Under the pieces are notes generated by a model that was not told the DNA's origin, searched no databases, and saw nothing but the letters and a program-made list of their open reading frames with translations. This document shows positions 8,700-16,984 of a stretch of 37,303 nt of DNA, one piece after another. This stretch comes from Thermotogaceae bacterium (GTDB taxonomy: Bacteria > Thermotogota > Thermotogae > Thermotogales > Thermotogaceae). Position 1 is the first letter of the stretch; each line of letters opens with the position of its first letter. The position numbers and the translations under genes are program-made. The stretch covers positions 29,136 through 66,438 of the forward strand of contig JALWSA010000064.1 in assembly GCA_026993805.1 (NCBI GenBank), in the 5' to 3' direction.

Positions 8700-8723
8700 G
8701 AAAACGTCATATCCTCATAGGAG

Positions 8724-8732
8724 TGATATAAT
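8724..8732 (+). promoter_or_regulatory. Extended -10 promoter of the HD-GYP gene
   Basis: TGATATAAT, a perfect extended -10, with little -35 similarity (ACGTCA at 17-base spacing). The transcript would start near 8739 and go straight into the Shine-Dalgarno AAGGTGA (8741-8747) and the ATG at 8753. The core is identical to that of the 7TM-GGDEF gene at 1742-1752. Confidence 0.6.
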
Positions 8733-8752
8733 CTCAATCGAAGGTGAACGTT

Positions 8753-10774
8753 ATGAGACGAGCAACGGTATTCATTATCGCGGTTATCATTACATCTATA
8801 TACTTTTCCATCACTCTAACCATAGGAATCTACGATGATTATCCCCTCGTGTATGTAGAAGAGGGCAAAGCAAAAGGCTTGTACGTAGATCTCCTATCCG
8901 AGATCGCCCGCCTGGAGAATTGGAATATCAGATTCGTTTACTACAAATGGCGGGACATCTTCAAAGCTTTGGCACAGGGAAAGATAGATGCAATAGCGGC
9001 TATTGCCGAGACCAAAGAAAGGGGCAAGGTCTTTCTCTTCAACAAAGAAGCATTCGTCCAAAATTGGGGCGTGGTCGTAGGACGGAAACCCTTAAACAAC
9101 ATATTTGATCTTCAGGATAAAAGGCTCGCGCTCGGATACAACGACGTCTACTCTCTGGAATTTATAAAGCTTTTGGGAAACTTCCGCATAAGCTCTTCGT
9201 TCGTATTTTTCGATAGCTACGAGGAGGAACTTTTGGCTCTCCAAGAGAAAAGAGCAGATGCAGCTGTGATAAGCAGATTAGCCGCGGTGGCGTTGTCTTC
9301 AAAATACAAATTCCACATATCATCCCTAATATTCAAACCGGTAGATCTAAAATTGGCTTTCAGGAAGGATTCGAAGGTAGCAAAAGTCGTCATACCTGTG
9401 ATAGACAGGTACCTGCTGGAGTGGAAACTCAAAGAGAACTCTTTTTATTGGAAATCATTTTACAAATACTTTGCCACAGAAAAACCTTTCCCCCAATGGG
9501 TGAAATATCTCTTGACAATCCTGATCATCGGATTTTCCGTTTTGGCGTTGCTCTATTCATTCCAGAGGTATTACTCTAAGAAGCTGAAGACAGAACTGGA
9601 GACAGCTACAAGGCAGCTGAGAGACAGCAGCGAAGAGCTTCAAGCCCTCAACGAAGAATTGGAATCATCCTACCGTCAGTTGGAGAATGCGATGTCCAAA
9701 TCACTGGAAATCTTAGAGAGTGTCGCTCAGATTGCCAACAAATACATGGGGGAAGAGGAGTTTCTCCAAAAGATTCTGGAGCTTGCAATCGATATGCTGG
9801 AACCCGCAAAGTACGGTGCTGTATTCATGATAGATGAGAACGGGCAACCCAGAATGGTGGCTTCCGTGGGGCACGACAAGGAAACTTTCAACTCCCATAC
9901 TTTTAAGAAGACCGACTTCTTCTTAAAACCCGAAAAGCCCATGATAATCGAAAACATTTTGGAGTACGACAAAGATCACATGGACCCAGAAGACTACGAG
10001 ATCTTAAAGAAGTCCTCAAAACCAATAAAAGAGACTCTGATAGTTTCCATTTGCTTCAAAGGAGAAATTGGAGGCACCATGGTCATAGACATTCCGCCGA
10101 ACGTCAATGGATCCTTCACCGAATACCATGCCAAAGTGATGGATAACTTTTCAAGGATCGTATCGGTCTTCCTCGATTACAGAAAATATTTGAAATTAGA
10201 GGGCGAACTCCATAAAAGCATCATACTCATACTCGTAAAAGCTCTGGACTTCTATAGCCCATATACGAAGGGTCACTCTGAAAGGGTGGCTGAACTATCT
10301 GCGAAAATAGCGGAGGCGATGGATCTACCATCAGAAGAGATCAAAAAAGTCTATTGGGCGGGAATTCTCCACGACGTTGGTAAGATTTTCGTTCTCCAAG
10401 AAATCATAAACAAACCTGGCAAATTGACGGATGAGGAATTCGAAATCATCAAACAACATCCCGTTAAAAGTTACGAACTCGTAAGAGAGATAAAAGGTAT
10501 GGAAGAGATCGCCAAGATTGTCAGACACCATCACGAACGGTGGGACGGAAAAGGCTACCCGGATGGACTGAAAGGTGAGGAAATCCCGCTCGAAGCCAGG
10601 ATAATAGCGGTTGCCGATGCATACGACGCCATGACCAGCGAGCGTCCTTACCGAAGCGCATTAACGCCTCCGGAAGCTTTAGAAGAAATCATGAAAGAAA
10701 GCGGAACTCAATTCGACCCACAAGTGGTGAATGCGTTCGTGAAAGCGTTCCAGCTCATGAGCGAGAGCGCCTGA
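8753..10774 (+). CDS. Periplasmic-sensor / GAF / HD-GYP cyclic di-GMP phosphodiesterase
   Basis: Probably degrades cyclic di-GMP in response to an extracellular small molecule. An N-terminal signal/anchor (~residues 5-22) is followed by a periplasmic solute-binding-protein-type domain (SBP_bac_3, ~23-235), a transmembrane helix (~250-268), a coiled coil (~270-320), a GAF domain (~325-480) and an HD-GYP domain (~490-670). The metal and signature residues are intact: HSERVAELS, ILHDVGK (HD pair ~540), HHHERWDGKGYPDGL, and DAYDAMTSERPYR. I chose ATG at 8753 because AAGGTGA is five bases upstream; the in-frame GTG at 8744 lies inside that site. The last 20 bases overlap the 3' end of the convergent MFS gene. 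The ligand is unknown; domains of this type often bind amino acids. Confidence 0.93.
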   Translation: MRRATVFIIAVIITSIYFSITLTIGIYDDYPLVYVEEGKAKGLYVDLLSEIARLENWNIRFVYYKWRDIFKALAQGKIDAIAAIAETKERGKVFLFNKEAFVQNWGVVVGRKPLNNIFDLQDKRLALGYNDVYSLEFIKLLGNFRISSSFVFFDSYEEELLALQEKRADAAVISRLAAVALSSKYKFHISSLIFKPVDLKLAFRKDSKVAKVVIPVIDRYLLEWKLKENSFYWKSFYKYFATEKPFPQWVKYLLTILIIGFSVLALLYSFQRYYSKKLKTELETATRQLRDSSEELQALNEELESSYRQLENAMSKSLEILESVAQIANKYMGEEEFLQKILELAIDMLEPAKYGAVFMIDENGQPRMVASVGHDKETFNSHTFKKTDFFLKPEKPMIIENILEYDKDHMDPEDYEILKKSSKPIKETLIVSICFKGEIGGTMVIDIPPNVNGSFTEYHAKVMDNFSRIVSVFLDYRKYLKLEGELHKSIILILVKALDFYSPYTKGHSERVAELSAKIAEAMDLPSEEIKKVYWAGILHDVGKIFVLQEIINKPGKLTDEEFEIIKQHPVKSYELVREIKGMEEIAKIVRHHHERWDGKGYPDGLKGEEIPLEARIIAVADAYDAMTSERPYRSALTPPEALEEIMKESGTQFDPQVVNAFVKAFQLMSESA

Positions 10775-12107
10775 TCTTTCCCTTACCATTAACACCGTTT
10801 GCCCTCATCTTTCTCAAAAGGTAAACCATTTCCATGTATCTTGCATGCACTCTCCTTCCAATATAGTTGAAAGGAGAGGCTAAAACTTTTCTTACCGGAA
10901 CATGTCTTCTAACCGAGACTCCGTCTATTAGCTTTACACCTGAAAGTCTCAGTATACCGCATATCAAGAAAAAGACCTGCAAACCCCATACTTCCAATTC
11001 TCCAAGCTGGAAAGATACACTTGCGATCATCTTTCCTATAAATCCTCCGAGGATGGCTCCAAGCAACCCTCCAAAACCTCCAAAAGTGTAGTAAACCAAG
11101 AAATAAGTCGTTGAAGAGCTTCTGGAAACTTCCATTGGCAGTGTTAAAAGAGCAATTCCCATAGCAGACCAGCCGAAGCCACTCAAGAAAGAATCAGCAA
11201 GCATAAGCTCTTTGTAGCTATGAGCTCCCATGAAAAACCATATAAAGCCTGTCATAGAAGTCAATATCATCCCAAGCTGTGCCAGGCTCTTATGGCCTAT
11301 CTCGTCGGCGATCTTACTATAATGCCAACTCGAGATTATCGAAATCCCAGATCCAATAGCTCCAGTCAATCCTATGTAAGAAAATGGGACATGGAGATTC
11401 TTTATGAGGTGATAAGAGAAGAAAGGAGAAGAGAGCATCACAACAAAGTTCCAATAGAAGAAGAACGAAGCAAGCTTCATGAAATTCCTATCCAAAATAA
11501 CCTCTTTCAAAGCTGCCAACGCTCCCAAGCTTTTCCTTGGAACTTCATCTACCTTACTCAAGAAGACGAATGATAAAACTGAGAAAATGAGTATGGAAAG
11601 AGCAAAAATCGTATATCCAATGTGTTCATCACGTTCTATGAGAAAAGAAAAGAGCGGTAGAGTCGAAAAAGTTACAACCGCACTAAAGAGGTTTCTCTTT
11701 CCAACAATATTTCCTCTCAATTCCTGGGGTATAGCATCCCTCATCAAAGAAGAGAGCGCGCTTGTATAGAAACTCAGCACAATCTGGGAAATCCCAAAGA
11801 CGATGATGAATGCAACCGGTGGTGCCTTCAGAAACAGCATACTGAGCAATATAAAAGAAGACCACAGAAGTCGCGATAAGAGACCAGAAAAGCCTGCCAA
11901 TAGTTTCCTGCTTCTTGCCCTCTCAACCATATAAACTGAGACTATCTGGAATATCTGAGCAACCATGGGAAACGAACTCACTATCCCCAGTTGCATCTCG
12001 TCGAGTCCAAAAAATAGAGCTAATCCCACGAAAATCGGGCCTTGAATTGAGAGAAGAAAAGGTGCGGAAAAAGTTGACTCTAAGTAGAAATATTTGGCCT
12101 TGCTCAG
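10755..12107 (-). CDS. Major facilitator superfamily transporter, probably CTG-initiated
   Basis: A 12-helix MFS permease of unknown substrate. The first ordinary in-frame start, GTG at 12029, would begin inside the first helix (GLALFFGLDEMQLG). Upstream the same frame stays open and encodes LSKAKYFYLESTFSAPFLLS and on to QGPIF, which is what the front of such a transporter looks like. No ATG, GTG or TTG occurs there. A CTG at 12107-12105 sits eight bases after AAAAGGAGG and overlaps the TGA of the upstream GGDEF gene as CTGA, the same geometry as the common ATGA coupling. From CTG the protein has 450 residues. The basic tail ends KIRRSRS. It overlaps the HD-GYP gene by 20 bases tail to tail. 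The start codon is inferred; the family call is firm. Confidence 0.85.
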   Translation of the reverse strand: MSKAKYFYLESTFSAPFLLSIQGPIFVGLALFFGLDEMQLGIVSSFPMVAQIFQIVSVYMVERARSRKLLAGFSGLLSRLLWSSFILLSMLFLKAPPVAFIIVFGISQIVLSFYTSALSSLMRDAIPQELRGNIVGKRNLFSAVVTFSTLPLFSFLIERDEHIGYTIFALSILIFSVLSFVFLSKVDEVPRKSLGALAALKEVILDRNFMKLASFFFYWNFVVMLSSPFFSYHLIKNLHVPFSYIGLTGAIGSGISIISSWHYSKIADEIGHKSLAQLGMILTSMTGFIWFFMGAHSYKELMLADSFLSGFGWSAMGIALLTLPMEVSRSSSTTYFLVYYTFGGFGGLLGAILGGFIGKMIASVSFQLGELEVWGLQVFFLICGILRLSGVKLIDGVSVRRHVPVRKVLASPFNYIGRRVHARYMEMVYLLRKMRANGVNGKGKIRRSRS

Positions 12108-13027
12108 GAGATCTTCCTCCTTTTCACCCTGTACATCCTCTCTTCTGCCTCTCTCAGAACATCCACACCTCTTCCCTTCGAAATGGCAATCCCCGTTGAA
12201 ACGGTAATCGGCCTTCCTCCAAGAGATATTTTGCTTTTAACGTTTTTTTCTATCCTCGAAGCGATTATTCTAACAACACTTTCATCCATCGTATCCAAAA
12301 GAACCAAGAATTCATCGCCGCCATATCTGTAAATCCTATCACTATTTCTAATCGAATCCCTTATGACTTTGACGAGCTCCTTCAAAATCTGATCTCCCAC
12401 CAAATGCCCGTAGGTGTCATTTATACTCTTGAAATCATCAACATCAATGAATATGACCCCTTTATCCTCATGCAAACTCAGATCTCTCTCCAGAGCCCTC
12501 CTGTTGAAAACACCAGTTAATGGATCTTTGAATCCCTCTTCTATCGCACCCTTCAACCTTTCTCCTTTATTCAATACCGTCTCAAGGACTTCCTTCACCT
12601 TGCTCAGATACTTTCTAAAACCCTCTGAACTATTCCTACCCTCGATCACAGCAACACATTGCACGTCTCTTTCTATATTCAAGACAAATCCCATACCGAG
12701 ATCTCCAAAGTCCTGTATTCCCTTTCCCGAAGTCCAATTTGGAGATATTGAACCTCCTCGATCAGGAGATGCTGTGTATATGCGTAACGGAACAGAAAAG
12801 GTCCTTTCAAAAAGATCCGCTACATCTTCAAGGAGCTTCCGAAAGGGCTTTTCTTCGAGGAGAAAATCGAAAACGATCTCATAAAGATTGAGTTCAAATT
12901 CCAGGAGAGCCAAGAACTCCGCTTTGACAACGCACACATCATCAAAGCAATTTTTATCATCAAAACCCCGCAGATGTCTTATCGACTCCATATCAAACTC
13001 TTCTTTATCTACCTTGCGTCCCTCCAC
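12104..13027 (-). CDS. Soluble GGDEF diguanylate cyclase with an N-terminal regulatory domain
   Basis: Predicted cytosolic cyclic di-GMP synthase of 307 residues with no membrane segment. The first ~160 residues form an alpha/beta domain that may be a divergent GAF (LRIYTASPDRGG, GMGFVLNIERDVQCVAVIEG). The GGDEF domain (~165-300) has DPLTGVFNRR, FIDVDDFKSIND and RYGGDEF (GGDEF at 236-240). The inhibitory I-site is present as RNSD (227-230), unlike the 7TM cyclase at 1763. The start is GTG at 13027, about 28 bases after the predicted transcription start; its ribosome binding site is weak (GTAGGGCGAG), so the exact start is less sure. Its stop overlaps the presumed CTG start of the MFS gene, implying a two-gene operon. 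Confidence 0.88.
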   Translation of the reverse strand: MEGRKVDKEEFDMESIRHLRGFDDKNCFDDVCVVKAEFLALLEFELNLYEIVFDFLLEEKPFRKLLEDVADLFERTFSVPLRIYTASPDRGGSISPNWTSGKGIQDFGDLGMGFVLNIERDVQCVAVIEGRNSSEGFRKYLSKVKEVLETVLNKGERLKGAIEEGFKDPLTGVFNRRALERDLSLHEDKGVIFIDVDDFKSINDTYGHLVGDQILKELVKVIRDSIRNSDRIYRYGGDEFLVLLDTMDESVVRIIASRIEKNVKSKISLGGRPITVSTGIAISKGRGVDVLREAEERMYRVKRRKIS

Positions 13028-13061
13028 GCTCGCCCTACTCTCACAAAAAATTCCTGCCCCG

Positions 13062-13090
13062 AGTATCCACCCTCAAGCCGAGAATGTCAA
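13062..13090 (-). promoter_or_regulatory. SigmaA-type promoter of the GGDEF-MFS operon
   Basis: On the minus strand, a perfect TTGACA (13090-13085), a 17-base spacer, then GATACT (13067-13062). It is one of the best -35/-10 pairs in the window and points into the GGDEF gene. Confidence 0.65.
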
Positions 13091-13106
13091 CACCCAAATT
13101 TCGTTC

Positions 13107-13134
13107 AAAAAAATCCCCCCGCGATGCGGGGGAT
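13107..13134 (-). terminator. Terminator of the sugar ABC transporter operon
   Basis: Read on the minus strand, ATCCCCCGC and GCGGGGG pair around an ATC loop (one extra G), followed by AT and a run of T (the A-run at 13107-13113 on the plus strand). It lies 32 bases past the last permease gene and just upstream of the GGDEF promoter. Confidence 0.88.
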
Positions 13135-13166
13135 CAGAGAAATCTTCACGAAAGGGAGGGGCCCAC

Positions 13167-14438
13167 TCATCCCTTAACCGCTCCTTGAAGAACACCGGCT
13201 ATGATTCGCCTCTGGAATATGAGATATACGATGATCACGGGAAGACCTGCTATAGTGGACGCAGCCAGCAAAGAGGGCCAATCTGTGTTCAATTTTTGAT
13301 ACATAGCAAGTCCGAGCTGGACGGTTCTCATTTCTTTTGAAGTCGTGAGTATCAATGGATAGAACAGATCGTTCCAGGCACCTATGAATATGTTTATTCC
13401 CAGAACGGCCAAAGGTGCTTTGCTGAGTGGCATGATTATCCTCCAGAATATCTGCCAGTCGCTTGCTCCGTCCACTCTCGCAGCTTCGTCAAGGGACACG
13501 GGAATCTGCTCGATATATTGTCTCATCAAAAAGACTCCAAAGGGCGTAACCAGCGCCGGAACTATGAGAGCCCAGTAAGTGTCTATCCACCCGAATTTTT
13601 TCATTAAGATAAACACCGGGATTATGGTCGTTTGTGGTGGAATCATCATCATTCCGAGTATCAACGCGAATAGCGTCTCTTTCATGAAGAACTTTTTTCT
13701 CGCAAAGGCGTAACCCACCATGGAAGAGAGTACGAGATTTCCAAGAACGACGGCAAAGGAAATTATCGCACTGTTTAAAAGATATCTACCAAACATGTCG
13801 TACTTCAAAACGTGAACGAAATTGTAGAGAGTTGGAAAACGATTGACAAAATACACATCGTCGATTGATACCTTTACATCTTTAGGCGCCTCGAATATCA
13901 GATAGAGTCTGGAAATCTTTTCCAAATCAATGCTCTCGACTTGGCCTTTTAGATTCTCCGGTATTTCCAGATCCTTAACCGATTTAGGATCGAAGGGAAT
14001 TAAAACCGTCTGCCATCCTTCGGTGGCCTTTATTTCACGCCATCCTTGAAAACCCCTGACTCCATTCATCGCGTCCTTAAAACCGAGTTTAACCTTAACA
14101 TCCACAGGAGTGTTTATCCTCAATCTAATCGCTTTGACGACATACATGTTCTTAGTACCTGTGTTGAAAACCAATCCCTGAGGTTTTTCCCCTGTGAGAC
14201 TCAATACCGCGTACCTGTTTTCACCACTATCTTCAACATCCCATTTAACCCATCCGTATGTCTTTATCTTTATCTTGAGAAGGAACGGGTGTGTTTGGAA
14301 ATTGTTCAAAATGCTCTCTTTCTTCAGGTGAAAGGGATCACCCTGGGGTATAAAGGAAGTGTAGAACATTATTATGAGCGGAGAAAACAGAATAACGAGC
14401 AATATCATCAAAAGTACAAACTTTATTTTTGTCCACAT
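13167..14438 (-). CDS. Sugar ABC transporter permease (MalG type) with an inserted ~155-residue extracytoplasmic domain
   Basis: One of two membrane subunits of a CUT1-type sugar importer. The carboxy half is ordinary: a NSAIISFAVVLGNLVLSS helix, AYAFARKKFF-like loop (GYAFARKKFF), the ATPase-coupling EAA loop EAARVDGASDW (~320), and PLAVLGINIFIGAWNDLFYP. Family members usually have ~270-300 residues, but this one has ~423. The excess lies between the first helix (~6-28) and the second (~220): residues ~45-200 are beta-rich with no helix-like hydrophobic runs and end LYLIFEAPKDVKVSIDDVYF. An IDDVYF strand like this closes many carbohydrate-binding jelly-roll domains. I chose ATG at 14438, seven bases after GGAG and overlapping the upstream stop by one base (TGATG); GTG at 14441 is the alternative. 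Confidence 0.9.
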   Translation of the reverse strand: MWTKIKFVLLMILLVILFSPLIIMFYTSFIPQGDPFHLKKESILNNFQTHPFLLKIKIKTYGWVKWDVEDSGENRYAVLSLTGEKPQGLVFNTGTKNMYVVKAIRLRINTPVDVKVKLGFKDAMNGVRGFQGWREIKATEGWQTVLIPFDPKSVKDLEIPENLKGQVESIDLEKISRLYLIFEAPKDVKVSIDDVYFVNRFPTLYNFVHVLKYDMFGRYLLNSAIISFAVVLGNLVLSSMVGYAFARKKFFMKETLFALILGMMMIPPQTTIIPVFILMKKFGWIDTYWALIVPALVTPFGVFLMRQYIEQIPVSLDEAARVDGASDWQIFWRIIMPLSKAPLAVLGINIFIGAWNDLFYPLILTTSKEMRTVQLGLAMYQKLNTDWPSLLAASTIAGLPVIIVYLIFQRRIIAGVLQGAVKG

Positions 14439-15694
14439 CACACATCACTCCTGAGAAGCCTTTTCTGGATTAGAGTTACAGCCATGATTATTCCAAACAA
14501 AATGTAAGCTATGGCAGATGCGTAACCCATCTCGAACCTTCTGAAACCAACTTGATACAGATAATGAACGATGGTCTCCGTTGAATTCCTCGGACCTCCG
14601 CCTGTCATCGTGAATATCTCGGTGAATATCTGAAAAGACCTTATGGTGTTTATTGCGATTATGAAAAAGAGCGTAGGTTTAAGAAGTGGAAGGGTGATCC
14701 TGAACGTCATCTGAATTCTGTTGGCTCCGTCGATCCTGGCGGCTTCGAAAATATCCTCCGATATGCTACGCAGACCAGCGATGAAAAGCAAAGTGTAGTA
14801 ACCTATGGCACTCCATACATCCATGACCATTATGGATGGGAGGGCCGTTTCGGGTCTCGCAAGAAAACTTATGTTCCTGTAGTTCATTATCACCACTTCA
14901 AGCCACTTGGTCATCAAAACGAGAACCTCAAAGAGTGCTACATTAGCGATTATCAAACCGAACTCTGCCTTGAAGCTCAGTTTCTCCTTGAAAGAGATAG
15001 AAAGTATAAGCCTTATCAGCAACCAAACGACTATTATTCCAAGGATGTAAAACCATGATGAGAATTTCCAAAAATTCACGAAAAATTTAAAAGCATACCA
15101 AAGGGGAACGGACAGGAGATATATAGCTACTCTGTTTCTCTTCGTGTCCACCTCTTGGAAAAAGACGGAATCCATAAGATGCATCAAAAGATACGTTATG
15201 ACGTATATTATGAGCCAAAGGAGAAAACCATGGCTTTTGAAAAACAAAACAGAACTCTGAAGAGGCTCTTTCCATTTCGCCATCAAGATATTGAACGGTC
15301 CATCAGCACTGTAAAGGTAGAGCCATATAAGAGATATTACGACCATGGATACCACTGATGGTAGAAAGAAGCCTGCTTGAAAGAATTCTCGTAGTGGCAA
15401 GAGTTTGTCATTTATCAATATGGCCAATAGCAAAGAGATAGCAGTGGTGAAAGGGATCGTTCCTATCACAAAAACGAAAGTGTTTTTAAGAGCAGTGAGA
15501 AACACCTCATCTTGAAATGCTTTTACGTAATTGTGGAGCCCCACGAATTCCATATGAGGATTCAATCCGCTGTATTTCGAAAGACTCACGATTACCGAAA
15601 AAACCAGCGGATATATGGAAAAAACGGCAAACAGTATTATCCAAGGGGCGAGAAAAGCGAAGGTGGTCAATCTCTCTCTTGTTTTTCTGCTCAA
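14438..15694 (-). CDS. Sugar ABC transporter permease (MalF type) with ~120 extra residues containing about four membrane helices
   Basis: The partner permease of the same importer. Typical parts are an N-terminal helix (FLAPWIILFAVFSIYPLVFS), FVGLHNYVKAFQDEVF, the central ALPSIMVMDVWSAIGYYTLL, the EAA loop EAARIDGANRIQMTFRITLP (~317) and TGGGPRNSTETIVHYLYQ. Relatives have ~290-310 residues; this one has 418. The surplus falls between DGPFN (~132) and ARPETALPS (~280). It contains at least four hydrophobic runs at ~156-174, ~190-210, ~213-233 and ~246-264, separated by charged loops. I chose TTG at 15694, six bases after GGAGGTG. The upstream TTG at 15709 would put that site within the coding region. 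Confidence 0.9.
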   Translation of the reverse strand: MSRKTRERLTTFAFLAPWIILFAVFSIYPLVFSVIVSLSKYSGLNPHMEFVGLHNYVKAFQDEVFLTALKNTFVFVIGTIPFTTAISLLLAILINDKLLPLREFFQAGFFLPSVVSMVVISLIWLYLYSADGPFNILMAKWKEPLQSSVLFFKSHGFLLWLIIYVITYLLMHLMDSVFFQEVDTKRNRVAIYLLSVPLWYAFKFFVNFWKFSSWFYILGIIVVWLLIRLILSISFKEKLSFKAEFGLIIANVALFEVLVLMTKWLEVVIMNYRNISFLARPETALPSIMVMDVWSAIGYYTLLFIAGLRSISEDIFEAARIDGANRIQMTFRITLPLLKPTLFFIIAINTIRSFQIFTEIFTMTGGGPRNSTETIVHYLYQVGFRRFEMGYASAIAYILFGIIMAVTLIQKRLLRSDV

Positions 15695-15722
15695 GTAAAG
15701 CACCTCCAATTACTCTTAATAA

Positions 15723-15747
15723 GGGAGAGGGGATCGCCCCCTCTCCC
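15723..15747 (-). promoter_or_regulatory. Intergenic hairpin between the binding-protein and permease genes
   Basis: A perfect 10-bp stem, GGGAGAGGGG (15723-15732) with CCCCTCTCCC (15738-15747), around a 5-base loop. On the minus strand it is followed by TTATTAAGAG, which is not a strong U tract. Hairpins at this place in sugar ABC operons commonly protect or partly terminate the transcript, giving more binding protein than permease. It lies 20 bases after the binding-protein stop. Confidence 0.6.
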
Positions 15748-15766
15748 TATCAAATTCAACGCTCAA

Positions 15767-16984
15767 TCACTTTCCGTATTCGTTGAGTACCTGCTGGATT
15801 TTAGCGTTGTATTCGTCGAGCACGCTCTTAACATCGGCCTTGTCGAGGATGATCTTCTCTATAGCCTCGCACAGGAGTCCTTCGATCTTGTCCCATGCCG
15901 GGGTTGGTGGGGTCATCTGGACGTGCTTGTTCTGTTCGAAGAAGATCATGTGCATTGGGTGCTCTTCGAACCAAGGATCGTTGATGGCTTTTGGATCGGA
16001 TGGGTAAACGACTCCGGAGAAAGCCTTGGTTATCTTCATTGCAATATCGGGTTTGAGGAGGAAATAGGCGAGTTTTCTTGCAGCATCTTTGTTCTTGCTC
16101 TGGGTGGTTATTGCCAGAACCTCTCCACCTGCGAAGGAAACAGAGTATGGCTTGTTATCCGGCCTTGGAACGAGAGCAAGATAGTAGTTAAGATCGGGGT
16201 AGGAAGTGTTCAGAGTTCCTATAACCCACTGACCGCCTATGTACATTCCGACCTTTCCTTCTCCGAAAGCCTTTTCTATGTCAGCCTGCTTCGTCATAAG
16301 GGAATATTTGGAAAGCTCCTGATAGAACTTTGCAGCTTCAACGACCTCTGGCGTATTGAAGCAAGCCTTGTCAAGGTTGTCGCCGCAGACTACCCTTCCA
16401 CCGTTGCTCCATACCGCGAGGAGGAACCACTGCTGCCACGGGCTGTAGTGCTCACCGGCCGGGAGTCCGAATCCGTAGATGTCGTCTCCAAGAGCGTTTA
16501 TCTTCTTTGCAGCCTCGAGAACTTCGCTCCAGGTCTTCGGAGGATTGGCTGGATCGAGTCCAGCCTGGATGAAGAGGTCAACGTTGTAGTACATGGCTCT
16601 GGTTCCGACGAGCCAGATGTAACCGTAGTATTTGCCTTTGTAGAACGTGGTGTTGAAGCCAAGGAAGTCCTTGAATCTCGCCTCTTCATCCTTTGTCAAG
16701 GGTTCTACTGCTCCCTGGTCTGCGAATATCGGCACCCAGGTGTTTCCAAGTTCCACCAGATCTGGAGCTGCATTCGCTGCAATAGCTGTGGTTATCTTGT
16801 CGAATCCGTTGGCCCAGGAGAGCTGGGTGAACTCAACCTCGATGTCCGGATACTCTTTCTGGAACTCAGCGTATATGTCCTGCCAGAGCTTGTCATCGAT
16901 CATAAAGGACCAGAACACGAGCTTCGTCTTAGCAAATGCAACGACTACGAGAATTGCCAAAAGCGCCACAAGAACCTTCCTCAT
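15767..16984 (-). CDS. Sugar-binding protein of the ABC importer
   Basis: A 405-residue extracytoplasmic solute-binding protein (SBP_bac_1, MalE-like) that delivers sugar to the two downstream permeases. The signal peptide is MRKVLVALLAILVVVAFA with likely cleavage after AFA. No lipobox cysteine is present, so it should be released or held by other means and not lipid-anchored. The mature protein starts with KTKLVFWSF and has the family hallmark EVEFTQLSWANGFDKITTAI and FGEGKVGMYIGGQWV. The start is fixed by AAGGAGGTG and overlaps the GH3 stop as ATGA. The neighbouring hexosaminidase suggests N-acetylglucosamine oligosaccharides as the ligand; this is inferred from context and from the similar T. 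maritima TM0808-TM0812 order. No ATPase gene is in the operon, so a shared one elsewhere is expected. Confidence 0.93.
   Translation of the reverse strand: MRKVLVALLAILVVVAFAKTKLVFWSFMIDDKLWQDIYAEFQKEYPDIEVEFTQLSWANGFDKITTAIAANAAPDLVELGNTWVPIFADQGAVEPLTKDEEARFKDFLGFNTTFYKGKYYGYIWLVGTRAMYYNVDLFIQAGLDPANPPKTWSEVLEAAKKINALGDDIYGFGLPAGEHYSPWQQWFLLAVWSNGGRVVCGDNLDKACFNTPEVVEAAKFYQELSKYSLMTKQADIEKAFGEGKVGMYIGGQWVIGTLNTSYPDLNYYLALVPRPDNKPYSVSFAGGEVLAITTQSKNKDAARKLAYFLLKPDIAMKITKAFSGVVYPSDPKAINDPWFEEHPMHMIFFEQNKHVQMTPPTPAWDKIEGLLCEAIEKIILDKADVKSVLDEYNAKIQQVLNEYGK

Noticed and set aside
8744-8752. GTG at 8744 as start of the HD-GYP gene
   Set aside because: It lies inside the Shine-Dalgarno sequence AAGGTGA that serves the ATG at 8753.
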